DNA of 64,000 bases from Chaetoceros tenuissimus (GCA_021927905.1 BLLK01000047.1:1922001-1986000), one strand, 5' to 3'; numbered from the stretch's first letter, positions 20,719-32,591 are shown. Numbers and translations are program-made. The notes: a model not told the origin generated them from the sequence alone.

Positions 20719-22598
20719 ATGAGACGACGAACATCGAACACATATATATCAATGAATTCTCTACAAGCAATCCTGCTGATCTCAACAATAGCAACGCTTA
20801 CATCAGCAGATAGTTGTGGAGCAGGCGACGATATTGCCTGTGCAAATAAAGGTGCATGCAAAAATGGCCCAAAGTTCTATTCAGAACTCGGTTTTCCATC
20901 TCGCTTCACCAACTTCTTGATCGAAGAGAAGAGAGACATGCACTGTTCCTGTCCTAACGAACCAGCGTATCCTGGTAAAATCGGATGGACTGGTGTACAT
21001 TGCGATGTAGCGTACGAGATGTGCCCTAATTCGGAATTGTTCTGTTTCAATGGTGGGACTTGTGAACAAGAACAATTTAGATCAGATGTATACTATTGCA
21101 AGTGTCCACAGGATCCAAATTACGATGTATGGGCTGGGACAAATTGTGAAGTCAAAGCGGAGGACTTTTGTGAAGAGGATGAAGAGTTTTTTGATTTGAC
21201 GGGAGGTAAATGGTTCTGTACGCATGGGGGCAAGTGCCAAAATGGTGAAAAGTGAGTATAGAAAATTCATTCAATTTTGTTTCTAATTCAGAGTGGAATT
21301 ACTTCTTTTACTGACTCTTGTTTTTCTTCCTTAGAAATCTTGCGAAAAAATGCATCTGTCCAGAAGGAACATTTGGATTGCACTGTGAATTTAAAGAAGA
21401 ACAGCAGTGTAATATAGAATGCATGAATGGGGGGACCTGCAAATTTGGATTGAAAGATTATTCAGAAATGTCACAGTATGGTTTGGATATTGAGGCATAT
21501 CTTGGAGGCCAAGATCATTACGGTGAACACTGTGTCTGCCCACCTGGATTTTCTGGAGTGAAATGTGAACTTGAAGAGACAGTACAGTGTGGTCAAGGAG
21601 TCTGCTTTAATGGGGCAGAATGTGTACAAACTGTTAGCTTAGATGGGAAGAATGTTTTTAATGAGTATTGTAGATGTAACGCTTTCAAAGATGATGAAAA
21701 TGACAAAGAGAGAAAGAACTATGCAGGCAAATATTGCGAACATGAAGCAACCATCTTCTGTCCAGCTCCATACGGTCATAATCCAGATGAATACTTTTGC
21801 ACAAATGATGGTGAATGTCCTGATGAACCTCATCAACAATGTAAATGCAAGAATGGATTCAAGGGACCAAGATGTGAAATCGCACCTAGTGCACACTTGG
21901 AAGATGAGTGTGACATGGACTGTCAAAATGGAGGACAATGCTTTTTTGGTGGGTCACCTATTGAAGATGAAAAACTCCAGAATCTTCATAGTCTTGGTCT
22001 AGATTTCCTCCTTGAGAATAAACACTGTAGATGTCCCGAGGGTTGGGTTGGAGTTCATTGTGAGATTCAATACGAGAAATGTGGAGATGATGAGCATTAC
22101 TGCCTCAACGGATCTGGTTGTATCCCTGATGGAGATGAATACACTTGTGATTGTAGACAAGCAGCAACTTTACTAAACTCTTATGCTGGAGATTACTGTG
22201 AACATGCAGCTACTGAATTTTGTCAAGGACCTGGATCTAATCCTCATTCCTTTTGTACTAATCACGGAACATGTCGTGGAGAAATTGGTGTTGATGAAGA
22301 TCATGTTGGATGTAAATGTGAAGCTGGATGGACTGGGATGTATTGTGAGTATGAGAAGGCCAGCTTCAAAGTCGCATCCAAAGCAATTGTTGGATTTGCA
22401 GCGATACTGTTGGTGATTGTTTTTATTTTCGGTGGAATTCTCTTATTCACAAGACTTAGGACAGGTCGCGATCATGATTACGAAGTCGCCAACCAAGGGC
22501 CACCAAAGCATAGCCCATATGAGTTAGACAGCGATCTCAGTGATGGCTCAAGTGAGGGAGAAGAAGAATATGAATTCACTGATGTCGCAATTATTTAA
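20719..22598 (+). CDS. type I membrane protein with EGF-like repeats
   Basis: Two exons, 20719-21251 and 21335-22598, join in frame through an 83-nt intron to give 598 aa. An N-terminal signal peptide (about residues 12-30 or longer, ending TLTSA) is followed by about eight to ten Cys-rich EGF-like units. These show the typical CxNGGTC, CxCPxGxxGxxCE spacing, and long inserts carry repeated phrases such as YCEHxAT.FC. One hydrophobic segment (about 527-549) precedes a 49-residue acidic cytosolic tail with Tyr motifs. It is probably a cell-surface adhesion or receptor protein; the ligand is unknown. A second in-frame Met at residue 12 is an alternative start. Confidence 0.88.
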
Positions 22599-22678
22599 AT
22601 TTTTCCATTTGTTATATTTGAAAAAAAATCTACTTTTATGAACGTTGTGCCATAATTTTTTATTCTAAAAATGTTAAA

Positions 22679-25600
22679 TTACTTCAACGATGCCAAGTAT
22701 TCTCCAATATCATTCTTCATGTTGGAAAGACCTCCACCAATTATGGCTCCCATAGCACCAGCATCCTTGATGTGATCTAAGTAATCACCATCGTCCATCT
22801 CAATCATACCCACTCTTCCTTCCGCAAAAACGAATGTTTCTGGGAACTTTTCCCTAAATTCTTTCATAGCATCACTCTTGAGTAAATCAAGGACTTGTTT
22901 TCCTGACTCATCAAAAGAGAAGTTCTCAAGGTCTCGATTTGAAACAGAAATTGCATCTATTCCACTTGATAGTTTCATAAGAGCGCGAATCTGAACCTCG
23001 CTTGTAACAGAAGCAACGATGCTCATTTTTAAACTTGATGCAATCTTGGTTAGGTATAGAAGATCTTTTGCGGTCAAGGCACCTACAATGATATTTGCAG
23101 CATCAGCACCTGCGAGTCGGAGCTTGTATAACTGATACGGATAAAGAATGAGGTCAGAAGCCAGGATAGGTGGTACGGCAGCATTTTCATCAGTATTTGC
23201 GGCTTCAAGTATTGCCTCAGATATTGCCTCTCTAGCCTCAGAAACGTCTTCAAGTGATCCACCAAATAATACCTTGTCACAGTTGACGCTGATAGCTGCA
23301 GCTCCTCCACTGGAAAATTGTTTAGCCAACTTCTTCACATCGTATCTCTTTCTCAGACTTCCATACAATGGTTCAGTTCTTTTGATTTCAGGTACAACGA
23401 CAAAGCCATCCTTAGATGCTTCTCTAACACTTCCAATCCAATCCCGGGGAGATGGTTTTGTTGAATCTAGATCGAAAAGTCTAACCTGACTCAAAAGATT
23501 TGACAAAGGCACTCTCTCACGAAGTCTATCTACTTCTGTTTCCTTGTCCCACATGAAACCTTCTAATGTCGATGATGGTTTTGCAGTCTTTTCAGCCACA
23601 GACCATTGTACAGCACTGACAGTCAGTGCTCTACCTGAATGGATCTCACGCTTTTTCACGAGAATTTCACCGTCGGGACTTCTTGGAGCTGGTTTATCAT
23701 CAACATTAGATGAAAAGTCATCTCTACTTTCAGGCTCTTCTGCGGCTAGACGTTCTGCATCTCGCCTCGCCTTCTTTTCCTTCTCCTCGTTTGCAGCAAT
23801 TGCTTCAGCTGCAGAAAATATTGGCCTTCCAGATTTACTCCCCAAAAGTGCATAACAAGAAGCACTTCCTTGTACCAGAATTTGCTCATCTTTTTCATCA
23901 AGTGGTGCAATAACTCCATTTGAAAAGAATCCTGCAATAGAAGGAAGATCAGGAGCAAAGTCAGCTATAGCACTACTTTCAAATCCTGCTTTTCCTCCAA
24001 ATAGCTTTTGTCCTCTATCCAAAGTAGGGAAAGTGAAACATCCTGCTGCTTGAAAATGCTTCTTGTCACTAGAAAACATACTCTCTAAGTCCTTCTTCTT
24101 GTATCCAGTCCATATTGCTTCTACCTCCTTCTTTGCAAACTCTCCATCTCTCACAAAGAAACGAAGACGACTTCCGAGTTCCACATCGACACTTCCTAGT
24201 GGTAAAGTCACACTTCCATCTTTCATACCTGCAGACGCAACTTGATATACAGTGAAACGGTGTCCATCACCTTCAGCAAGTCTCAACAGATCGCTTGGAC
24301 TTTTTCCAATGCCTCCAGCTCTTTCAAGTCCTACAAGAATAAACTTCCTCATAAAATTCTGATCATCGTCACTCAAAGTTTTCATCAAGAAATTAGCTTC
24401 AGCCAAAACAGGCTTTGGCATTACCGCCTTTTGATAAGCTTGTGCCATTCGTTTCTTCGCATCCATTAGTTCTTCCTCAGAGATTTCATCATCGTCATCA
24501 CTGTTGTCATTAGATATACCAGCCTCTTCTTCCGCAAGCTGCAATTGTTCAGTAGCAATTTCATCTAGTTGAATAGATCCTATCGTAGATTTTTCACCGC
24601 TAACTATACGATAAATTCCACCAACAGGTTTCGCACCGCTTGCAACCATGACTTTCCACTTTCGGTCGGAAAGAAAAAGCGAAGTATGAATTAGAGTTAC
24701 GATATAAATAGAAATTGATGAAAGAATAAGAATAGATGAAAGAACCTACCTGAATATCACCCCTCATTGCAATTCCAAGGCAACCATCAGTCAATGTCTG
24801 GATAGATTCTGGTCTGCTCATGTCATATCTGAATAATTTTGCACGTGAAAGTGAACTCACAGTCGAAGACAATGCTCCAAAGATGTTTGCATCTGGACCA
24901 AATGAATATTTCATACCAGAAAGGAAATCATCTAAATCTTTCTGAAAAGAAGGTGCAGGTAAAAGCATAAAAGTAGGAGTATCTTCATCACCATCATCAT
25001 TTTCTGAAAAGTGCGACATACCAACTGAACTCTTCCACTCTTTTGGTGTGATTTTGGAGAAATCATCTGGAATATCGTTATCTAACAAATGAAAAGTATC
25101 AATTTCGGTATCTGGCAACACACAAAATGTAATGGTTACACCTGCCATGCCCTCGTTTTCAAAAGTAGACAATTTATCAGAAGTAGCCTTGCCACCAATC
25201 AAACCACCAGCAGAGCAACCAATCATCTTTTTGATGATTCTACGTTGCCCATCCATATCAGAAAAGTAGTCACTATTTTTCAAAATTTGTGGAATAATTT
25301 TGGTAGGTGATTGTTGACCGTCATAAATACTAGAGACAAATACAAATCCCAAATCGATATCAGCATCACGCGGAAGCAAAGAAAGTGCACTTTGGGTTGC
25401 TTCTTCAATCGCAAGCAAAAGGTCTGGATTCTGAGAATATCCAGTAGAGACAGCCTGTGGTGCAAGTTGTGATGCATCTTCTTCACTCGTTGTTTCAGAT
25501 GCAAATCTTTTTGTAAGTGTGCGAAACTTTGCAGCGCTTGTATTCAGAGTTAATGTTGTATCTTTGCTTCGCAGTGGAAGTGAGAAAGATGAGGAAACTT

Positions 25601-25679
25601 GCTTAATCTGTGATGATTGACGGACTGGAGCGAACCCGTTCACCACAGACAGGAACGCAAAGAATCCAATAACTCTCAT
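22679..25679 (-). CDS. FIST domain fused to an IGPS-like (TrpC) pseudoenzyme domain, plastid-targeted
   Basis: Exon 1 (25679-24750) and exon 2 (24658-22679) join in phase 0 across a 91-nt intron (IQ|WKVMV), giving 969 aa. The N-terminus is a signal peptide followed by NGFAPVR, an ASAFAP-like plastid motif. Residues about 80-590 match FIST N and FIST C sensory domains (GFVFVSSIYDG, IGCSAGGLIGG, KFILVGLERAGG). A linker rich in Lys/Glu follows. Residues about 650-969 have the TIM-barrel order of indole-3-glycerol phosphate synthase: PEIKRTEPLYG, GGAAAISV, PYQLYKLRLAGADA, SNRDLENF, AEGRVG. By my alignment from memory, three catalytic positions are altered (Lys110 to Ser, Glu159 to Ala, Asn180 to Ser in Sulfolobus numbering), while Glu51 and Lys53 are kept. 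It is probably not an active TrpC and may be a sensor or regulator. Confidence 0.85.
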
Positions 25680-26037
25680 AGCTATCTTTAATGTTTTCTC
25701 CAGAAGCTGTAAATTGAAAGTTCACTCTTCACTTCAATAGGCATCAAGTTACTTGAAAAACAATTGTAAACAAATTTTTCATCGCTCATCGCTTTTGAAG
25801 CTTGAAGTTGAAGTATGAAATAGTACGTACATTGTTTTGTCGCGTTGGGTTGGTGTTAATGTGGGACTGACAACATTACCTGTATCCATCCATTTCGAAA
25901 GATACAATGTTGGTGTTCTATCTTACTCTAGCAAATTACCTATCGAATACGGTACAACAAATTCGATTACTACAATTAGATTCAGCGAAATAAAAAGCTT
26001 AGACTAACATATTCCAGTAGAATAGAAGTTGAAAGAA
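25680..26037. promoter_or_regulatory. divergent promoter region, FIST fusion and PRMT5
   Basis: A 358-nt AT-rich spacer between two divergent start codons. Nothing beyond that can be supported. Confidence 0.35.
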
Positions 26038-28350
26038 ATGGGTGACGAAACATTTGTTGGAGGGCTTTCCATTCCACAGAGGTCTGATGACTCCCTCATT
26101 CTTTTGCAAGATGCAAGAAAAGATGGTTATGACTTCATCACTACAAATCTACCTCACTCTTCAAGTCTTTTCCGCAGAGATGTCACACTTATTGAATCGA
26201 AATGGTGGTCAACCTCTATTGTAGGAAATGTTGCTTCTCCAAACTCATATAAAAGTGAGATGGATACTGATACTTCTGAAAAGCCAGCTTGGAACTTTGG
26301 ACAGGATATTATAACTGCTCTCGCATCCAATGATGCACAAGCCTCATCTCAAGCTGAACAGCAGTTAATGTATATGCTAGATTGGGCTGCTCATATGAAT
26401 ATACCTGCAGTAATTTTACCACCCATCACTGCAACTATGAACAAATATGAATTAGATTGTTATGGACGTTTCGTTGCTAATAATGGACTTAAAGCTTCTG
26501 CGAACAATTTACAACTGTGGGTGCGCGTTTCTTTTCATCCTAAAGCCATTGAAAATTTTCACAAATTTCATAGAATGTGTGATGGGGCATTAAATGTTGG
26601 ATGTATGCTAATGATGGACTTGGAAGCTGTAAATTATGTCACCGAAGCTTCGCTATCACAGTCCATGGATTTGATGCATTATTTTATTGGAAGTAATTTG
26701 AGAGCAATTTCGTTTAACACGGATGTTTTCTTGTCAAACAAAAAGGGCTTTCCAACCCTTCCAAAAAGTATCCAGTTTCTATTTGTTGAGATGTTGAAGC
26801 GTTTAGGTCGAACTTGCAGAGTCTTGGTAGAAGGCGTGCCACTTCACTATTTGGACAATGAAACAGACGTTCCACAGGGACATGATTTTGAGGAACAAGA
26901 ATCAAGCCCACTTGGACATTCAGGCTTGCTATTGTACATTCAATACTTGCGACATTTGCGATCTAAGGACGAGGTTAAGAATGTTATCGATACAGAAGAA
27001 GCAAAAATGGAAACCGGTTATCTTGATCATTTGCAAAGCGCTTTACAACCACTCGGTGACAATCTCGAGTTTTCAACATATGAAGTATTTGAGAAAGACC
27101 CAGTAAAATATGCCAGATATCAAGACGCTGTTGAATATGCAATCAGAGATAAGATTCAACTTGGTCAATTAAGAACAGAACCCACAAGTCAGGACAAGAA
27201 CAATATTTCAATACTAGTCAAAATTTTTGTTGTTGGAGCTGGAAGAGGACCACTAGTAAATGCTAGCATCAGGGCAATCAAAACCATCAATACAAAATAT
27301 ACCAGTATTCTTGGAAACAATTCTAAAATCCAGATCGATCCAAGGATAGTGGCAGTAGAAAAGAACCCTTCCGCAGTTCTTTACCTCAATTCATTGAAGC
27401 GCTTCGATCCTAATTGGAAGGTAGTAGATGTTGTTCAATGTGATATGAGAGAAGCTATGAATGACCAATTTTTATCCGACATTATTCTTGGTGATGAAGC
27501 TAACAAGGTGGATATTGTTGTCAGTGAATTGCTTGGTAGCTTTGGCGACAATGAGCTTAGCCCAGAGTGTTTGGATGGATTTCAACTGAGTGGCCTTTTG
27601 AAAGAAAATGGTGTCAGCATTCCTCAGAATTACACTTCCTATCTTGCACCTGTTACTTCAATGAGGTTACATGCAGAATCACATGCACACGCATTTTTTC
27701 CATCAGAACCAACTCAAGGTCCTGGAGGGAAGCCTTGTGGAGTTCTACAAGCCATGGAAACACCTTATGTCGTTCGCACGCATGCGGCTACTCAGCTTCA
27801 TGAAGAGCTACCATGCTGGACTTTTACTCACCCGTTGCAAAAGGAAGGATTACCGTTACAAGATGCGGCTCAAAATGTCGACAATGAAAGATATGCAGAA
27901 GTTATATTTGACCTTGGGAAGGAAGGTAAAGCAGCATTTGGTTCTGGATATCAAAAGGTGAACGAGCGCCTCACCTTACTCGCAAAATCAGACATTGGGA
28001 AGGGACTGAATGAACGTTTTTCCAATGAAAGTTACACAATTCATGGTTATCTCGGATCTTTCCACTGTTTGCTTTATCAGAGTGTTATAGATCAAACACT
28101 ATCATCAGTCATTAGCATTGCACCATCAACATTTTCAGTTGGAATGTTCAGTTGGTTTCCTTTGTATTTCCCATTGCGTGAACCACAAATAGCTCCAAAA
28201 GGGTCCAGTGCGAAATGTATTATTTATAGAAAATGCGATGAGAGTCGTGTCTGGTATGAGTGGTGTAGTGAAATTTTTGTCAACAATACTACTATTAATA
28301 CATCTCCGCTGCACAACCCAAACGGTAGATCATGTGTTGTTCGACTGTGA
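26038..28350 (+). CDS. PRMT5: protein arginine methyltransferase 5
   Basis: A type II arginine methyltransferase that makes symmetric dimethylarginine on Sm proteins and histones, using S-adenosylmethionine. The ATG at 26038 gives 770 aa in one exon. The N-terminal half is the TIM-barrel-like domain. The methyltransferase core has VFEKDPVKYARY (the Phe of YEVF sets symmetric specificity in known PRMT5), the SAM loop FVVGAGRGPLV, the double-Glu loop SELLGSFGDNELSPE and the C-terminal beta-barrel. All key residues I can place are present. Length is above the human 637 aa because of several loop insertions. Confidence 0.95.
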   Translation: MGDETFVGGLSIPQRSDDSLILLQDARKDGYDFITTNLPHSSSLFRRDVTLIESKWWSTSIVGNVASPNSYKSEMDTDTSEKPAWNFGQDIITALASNDAQASSQAEQQLMYMLDWAAHMNIPAVILPPITATMNKYELDCYGRFVANNGLKASANNLQLWVRVSFHPKAIENFHKFHRMCDGALNVGCMLMMDLEAVNYVTEASLSQSMDLMHYFIGSNLRAISFNTDVFLSNKKGFPTLPKSIQFLFVEMLKRLGRTCRVLVEGVPLHYLDNETDVPQGHDFEEQESSPLGHSGLLLYIQYLRHLRSKDEVKNVIDTEEAKMETGYLDHLQSALQPLGDNLEFSTYEVFEKDPVKYARYQDAVEYAIRDKIQLGQLRTEPTSQDKNNISILVKIFVVGAGRGPLVNASIRAIKTINTKYTSILGNNSKIQIDPRIVAVEKNPSAVLYLNSLKRFDPNWKVVDVVQCDMREAMNDQFLSDIILGDEANKVDIVVSELLGSFGDNELSPECLDGFQLSGLLKENGVSIPQNYTSYLAPVTSMRLHAESHAHAFFPSEPTQGPGGKPCGVLQAMETPYVVRTHAATQLHEELPCWTFTHPLQKEGLPLQDAAQNVDNERYAEVIFDLGKEGKAAFGSGYQKVNERLTLLAKSDIGKGLNERFSNESYTIHGYLGSFHCLLYQSVIDQTLSSVISIAPSTFSVGMFSWFPLYFPLREPQIAPKGSSAKCIIYRKCDESRVWYEWCSEIFVNNTTINTSPLHNPNGRSCVVRL

Positions 28351-28761
28351 TAAAAAGAGAATAAAATAATGATGGAAAAGTAATATGGTAAAATACAGTA
28401 ACATACAGATTTTCTTGTCTGCAATTGGATATGCAAGAATATCAATTAGGTATTGAGTCAGGATCGCTATTACAATCAACGTTATGAAGAAAAATTATTT
28501 GGATTAAATGTTGTGCTACTTGTTCATTTTTTACGAGATTACAGAAGAAACATCACCACAATTTGCAAATTAAATGTTGATGCCTCTTTATTGAGTTTCA
28601 AACTAGGTGTAATTAGGTCATAAAATAAAACTCCTTCCTGTGGACATTGCACTTGTCTCATTCCTTCACATTTACACTCAAGATACATTAGTACTTATTT
28701 GCTGAATTTTAGAAATGAGCAAATTACAATCATCTTTATATATCAACTCGAGTTTTAAAAT
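28351..28761. other. convergent 3' intergenic region
   Basis: Spacer between the 3' ends of PRMT5 (+) and PP2A (-). It is AT-rich with no frame or structured element that I can support. Confidence 0.4.
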
Positions 28762-29790
28762 TTATAGGAAGTACTCAGGAGTGCGTCTGCTTACATGTGG
28801 TTCGCCTCTTCTTGGTGCGGGGTCAAACTGCAAGAAGGTTTTGTTGAGAGTTTCGTCAACTTCCATGATTGCTGCTTGGTTTCCACATCTATAACAGTAA
28901 TTCGGAGCACTGAAGATTGTCACTACATTCATTTCATGACTCCAATTATATCCATCCATGACCAATTGGTGTGCTCTACTAACCAAATTCAAACCATTGG
29001 TATGGTTAAACTGTTCCGAAATGTCCTGCCCAAAAGTAAATCCTGCACCACGAGGAGAAATACCCCAACCATTTCTATCATCAGGATCACTCCACAATAA
29101 GTCACACATTGGACCTTCGTGTGGTACCTCTTGGACTCGATCTAGTTGCCGCACATGATCGAGTGTATCAATACTAGGACTAAGACCTCCATGCAAACAA
29201 AAGACATGGTTCTCCACTAAAGCTGTCAATGGAAAATAGTCAAATAAATCGGTAAATAGTTTCCAAACATTTGCACTTCCATACTTTCGAACACATTCAT
29301 CGTAAAATCCATATACCTGTGTTATTTGCCTCGATTCGTGGTTACCTCTCAAAATATGCACTCTTTCTGGATATCTAACTTTAAAACAGACAAGCATGGT
29401 GACAGTTTCAACAGAATAATAGCCTCTATCTACATAATCTCCCATGAAAAGATAGTTGGTGTCAGGTGCCGAACCTCCAATTCTATAGAGTTCCATGAGG
29501 TCATGCCATTGTCCATGGATATCTCCACATACCGTGACAGGAGCGGCTACAGGTTGGACATTAGATTCATTCATGAGTACTTCCCTAGCTTTTTCGCATA
29601 GAAGTTTAACTTCTGACTCTGCAAGCGGAGTTCCTACTGATAATTTCGATAGCCACCCTTCAAGATCGCTATAATGCTTGTCTTCCGTAGACAAGGATGA
29701 TACACTTGGCGCATTGGGAACTGAACTTTGTGTAGGTGGTAAACGGGAGCCGCTGGTCGATTCCCCTTGTGGTTCTTCTGATTCTGCCAT
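28762..29790 (-). CDS. PP2AC: PP2A-type serine/threonine phosphatase catalytic subunit
   Basis: A 342-aa PPP-family phosphatase, single exon. All metal and phosphate motifs are present: [28 protein letters not shown] and [11 protein letters not shown]. The last residues RRTPEYFL match the PP2A tail TPDYFL, whose terminal Leu is carboxymethylated to control B-subunit binding. That tail separates it from PP4 and PP6. The N-terminus has about 35 extra Ser/Pro-rich residues compared with animal and plant PP2A. It acts as the catalytic part of the A-B-C heterotrimer in cytosol and nucleus. Confidence 0.95.
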   Translation of the reverse strand: MAESEEPQGESTSGSRLPPTQSSVPNAPSVSSLSTEDKHYSDLEGWLSKLSVGTPLAESEVKLLCEKAREVLMNESNVQPVAAPVTVCGDIHGQWHDLMELYRIGGSAPDTNYLFMGDYVDRGYYSVETVTMLVCFKVRYPERVHILRGNHESRQITQVYGFYDECVRKYGSANVWKLFTDLFDYFPLTALVENHVFCLHGGLSPSIDTLDHVRQLDRVQEVPHEGPMCDLLWSDPDDRNGWGISPRGAGFTFGQDISEQFNHTNGLNLVSRAHQLVMDGYNWSHEMNVVTIFSAPNYCYRCGNQAAIMEVDETLNKTFLQFDPAPRRGEPHVSRRTPEYFL

Positions 29791-31451
29791 TGGAAAATTA
29801 ATGAGATTTAAATGTAGCTGTCTATGTTTAGATATATTGATTGTGAGCTTTTTTTATGAAACGGTGTAGCTAGAAGATAGGTAATGAAACACTTTGTTAC
29901 AAAGGAATTCCCTATGGCAATTAGTTTTTACTGCATTTCCTTTTGTGCTTTTGAGGAAATACTGTAGTCTACTGGTCGCCACAAGACCGCCGGCGGTCTT
30001 CTTTTCCTGCGAAGAATCACGCACAAAACACTAACTAAGCTATTTTAGCTCACATAATAATTCATGTTTTTTGTTTGAATCGATTCTAACTGAGTATACA
30101 AACCATCTTAGTTGATTGTTTTTAGTAGGTCTATGTGGTTGAATTTTGTATGAACTGATTTTTTTGCATGAAATACATTGAAGGAATATAGGATTTCTCT
30201 GGTATGGTTTCCCCGTAGAAAAACACGTAGAAAGTAGGACAAAAAAGTACAATTTGTATTATGAGTTATTAGTGGTGTAAACATACCACAGAAACCGTTG
30301 TGGCCGCAGACATGGCATCTACTATGCTTCTACAAGACCTGACATGTGTTGGTTGGTATGGAATGCTCACCTTTTAGCTTTATAGAGCAAGACTAAAGGT
30401 GTCATTTTTGTGAGTGATTTTCTACTTTTCTTGGTTTTTCCGCGTAGGACCGCCGTGAATTTTGGCGGCGGTCTTCTGAAGGGCGGCGGTCTTTCTTGAC
30501 AGCTGCATTCTTCTACTGATAGTGCGTAGAAACCAGTAGAAAAACCCAATATCCGGGTCCCGCTACACACAACCGAGCGAACGAGACCGACGGACGAGAA
30601 ATGAAACAATTTGCAACCACCTCTGAAATAGAATGAATATTGTTAAATATGATTGAATGAAAAGTACTCAGTAAAAATAAAATTTTCTCATCACTTGATA
30701 AAAAATATATAAACTACTCAATATATATATAATATAAACAATTAATGGATTCATAATGGATTTTAAATTTTCTATAGTAACTTTTACGTCTTGCTATGCA
30801 ATTCTTCGATTCTTCATGTACTGTGACAATATCTATTGCTGCAGCTGTTCATTCTTTATTTTTTACTTCTATTGTCTAGCTTATTTGTAGATTGTTGCTT
30901 TGCTATCTTTGGTTTCTTGCTCCAGTGTCAGACCTCCGTATTCAAATAACGAGGATTGAAACTCGGTTCTCGTCAGTATTTTTCTACTCCCCCCCCTTCG
31001 AAGTTTCTACTGGATCAGTAGACACTTCTGCTCGGTCGCCGAACCCCGTGTAATTAGTTAGGAGGAACGAGTTAGGAACGAGCTATTCTTCTACTATCCT
31101 AGTAGAAGAATACATCTAGGGGGGTAGAAAAGCAGTAGAAGAATAGCAAAGTTTTGTGGCGACCAGTAGTAGTTTGCTGTGGCGGGCTCTCATGTTTTCG
31201 TTTAGTCTTGTTTAGACCATTTTAGGAGAGGGAATCAATTCCATCCATTGCATAAGAAATGTACAAAGGCTTCTCATTTTCCTTCCGTGATATGTAGGGA
31301 GATGTCAGAATTCAAAAGATGAGGAAGTTGTCAACTTCAGGCAACACTCTGAACTCTCTGAGAAGATATGCCTCATAAAATCTAAAGTTGAAAAGTACTT
31401 GTACTTCATTTGCATCCAACCAAGCTAACTACAAAAAACTCTACACAAAAA
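29791..31451. other. 1.66-kb non-coding region with hairpins and GC-rich palindromes
   Basis: No convincing gene. A 16-nt perfect inverted repeat (ctactggtcgccacaa) lies at 29969-29984 and, reversed, at 31154-31169, bracketing about 1.2 kb. Directly inside the left copy is the 14-nt palindrome gaccgccggcggtc (29985-29998). GGCGGTCTT recurs two more times near 30465-30493. A 13-bp stem with a 3-nt loop lies at 31084-31112, and a 7-bp stem at 31006-31022. The layout resembles a small non-autonomous DNA element (MITE-like), but no target duplication is evident. Confidence 0.4.
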
Positions 31452-31909
31452 ATGGTATTCGCTGATAGTGTTAACCTTGCTCGCCGCCTAAGTTCCAAAA
31501 ATGAGAACGATCTAATGCAGGAAAATATGATGGGTAAGTCCTGATTGATTACATTTCTTTGCAAGATGCAAGATACAGATCGTAATGTATCTTCACGATC
31601 GATATACTCACATCTATGTTGGTGATAGTGATTCTCACACCCTCTACTCTTATTCCACTTTCTACAGATAAGAAAAAGGATTACAAACAATGCAAGATCC
31701 TAGCCAATAAGATCTCCAACGTAAAAGATCTTCCAAACGAATGTTTTGAGTACAAAGATATTGTAGCTAGTTTCCAGAGAAAGCCAACGAAATCTGATAC
31801 TGCGATTGCGTTCGAGGGAATGGGTGCTGGTAAAGCTTCTCAGAATTATGCTCAGATTCAGAGGAGATACACCAACTCTCATAGACAATTTACCAAGGAG
31901 AAGAAGTAA
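31452..31909 (+). CDS. small two-exon hypothetical protein
   Basis: Exon 1 (31452-31533) starts with ATG and ends at G|GTAAGT. Exon 2 (31668-31909) starts after ttctacag. Joined they give one clean 107-aa frame ending in TAA. The protein is basic and helical (starts MVFADSVNLARRLSSKNEND; ends RRYTNSHRQFTKEKK) with no signal peptide or membrane segment. I do not recognise it. The clean splice sites and frame join are the main support for it being real. Confidence 0.7.
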
Positions 31910-32591
31910 AGAGGAGGCAACCGATAGGGCCTCAATTCTGATTCTTTGTTCTTTTTCGATATTCATGATGTTTCATCGCAGACCTAAATTTAGGAAGTGC
32001 ATGAAAGCGATGGGTTTGGAAAAGCTTGAGAGCTCTCATTTGCGACAGCATCTCTTCATACATAAAATTATACCAATAGATTAATTGTATAACTAACACA
32101 AGTTCGTGAGCTTTCTTTGAAGAATATTCCTTTTTGCATCCAGTTCTGGAATGGGCGCTATCCACTTCCAACTTGAATAGAAATTGTCAAACATCCAATG
32201 CATACATATTTCAAGCTTTCTTGGAGAAATAAACCTTTCCAACACTTTCATTTCTTCCTCCTTGGTTCGTCATCCATTGAGAACAGTCTCCAAGTGCTTC
32301 TGCTCGAAGAAAGGAGTAAGTGAAGTCAAGTAGATTTCGTACTGGTATGTGGCTTCAATACAATTTGTCCGAAACTTGAACCTAATTGACACTATTTTAA
32401 AAGATCGGTATTTGATTCATCTCTCTTTGCTTCTCTTTTCTTTCTTAGCTCAGTCCTATTTGAACGTACGTACTTACTCGTCGTACTACTTTGTGTTTAT
32501 TATTGTTATTGTATTCAATACTGACATTGTGTTGCTTTACAAACATTGATATTCAACCGTAATAAAATCAATAAATGTCAGAAAAGTAATC
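31910..32591. other. intergenic, no gene seen
   Basis: Spacer between the small two-exon gene and the MYST acetyltransferase, both plus strand. Open frames here begin with non-ATG codons or overlap without family features. No structured RNA is recognised. Confidence 0.4.

Noticed and set aside
26029-26037. Upstream start for PRMT5
   Set aside because: The codon at 26029 is TTG. The first ATG is at 26038. The same reasoning moved the starts of Rpn2 (37225), COG2 (53178), the LNR protein (50451) and the IQ/WW protein (8188).
30367-30609. 80-aa minus frame with RRPPP motifs in the hairpin region
   Set aside because: The Pro/Arg motifs are just the translation of the GC-rich GGCGG repeats. Not a convincing gene.
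30930-30985. tRNA T-arm-like sequence (cgaggattgaaactcgg)
   Set aside because: Only a four-pair stem forms and no acceptor or anticodon arms fit on either strand.
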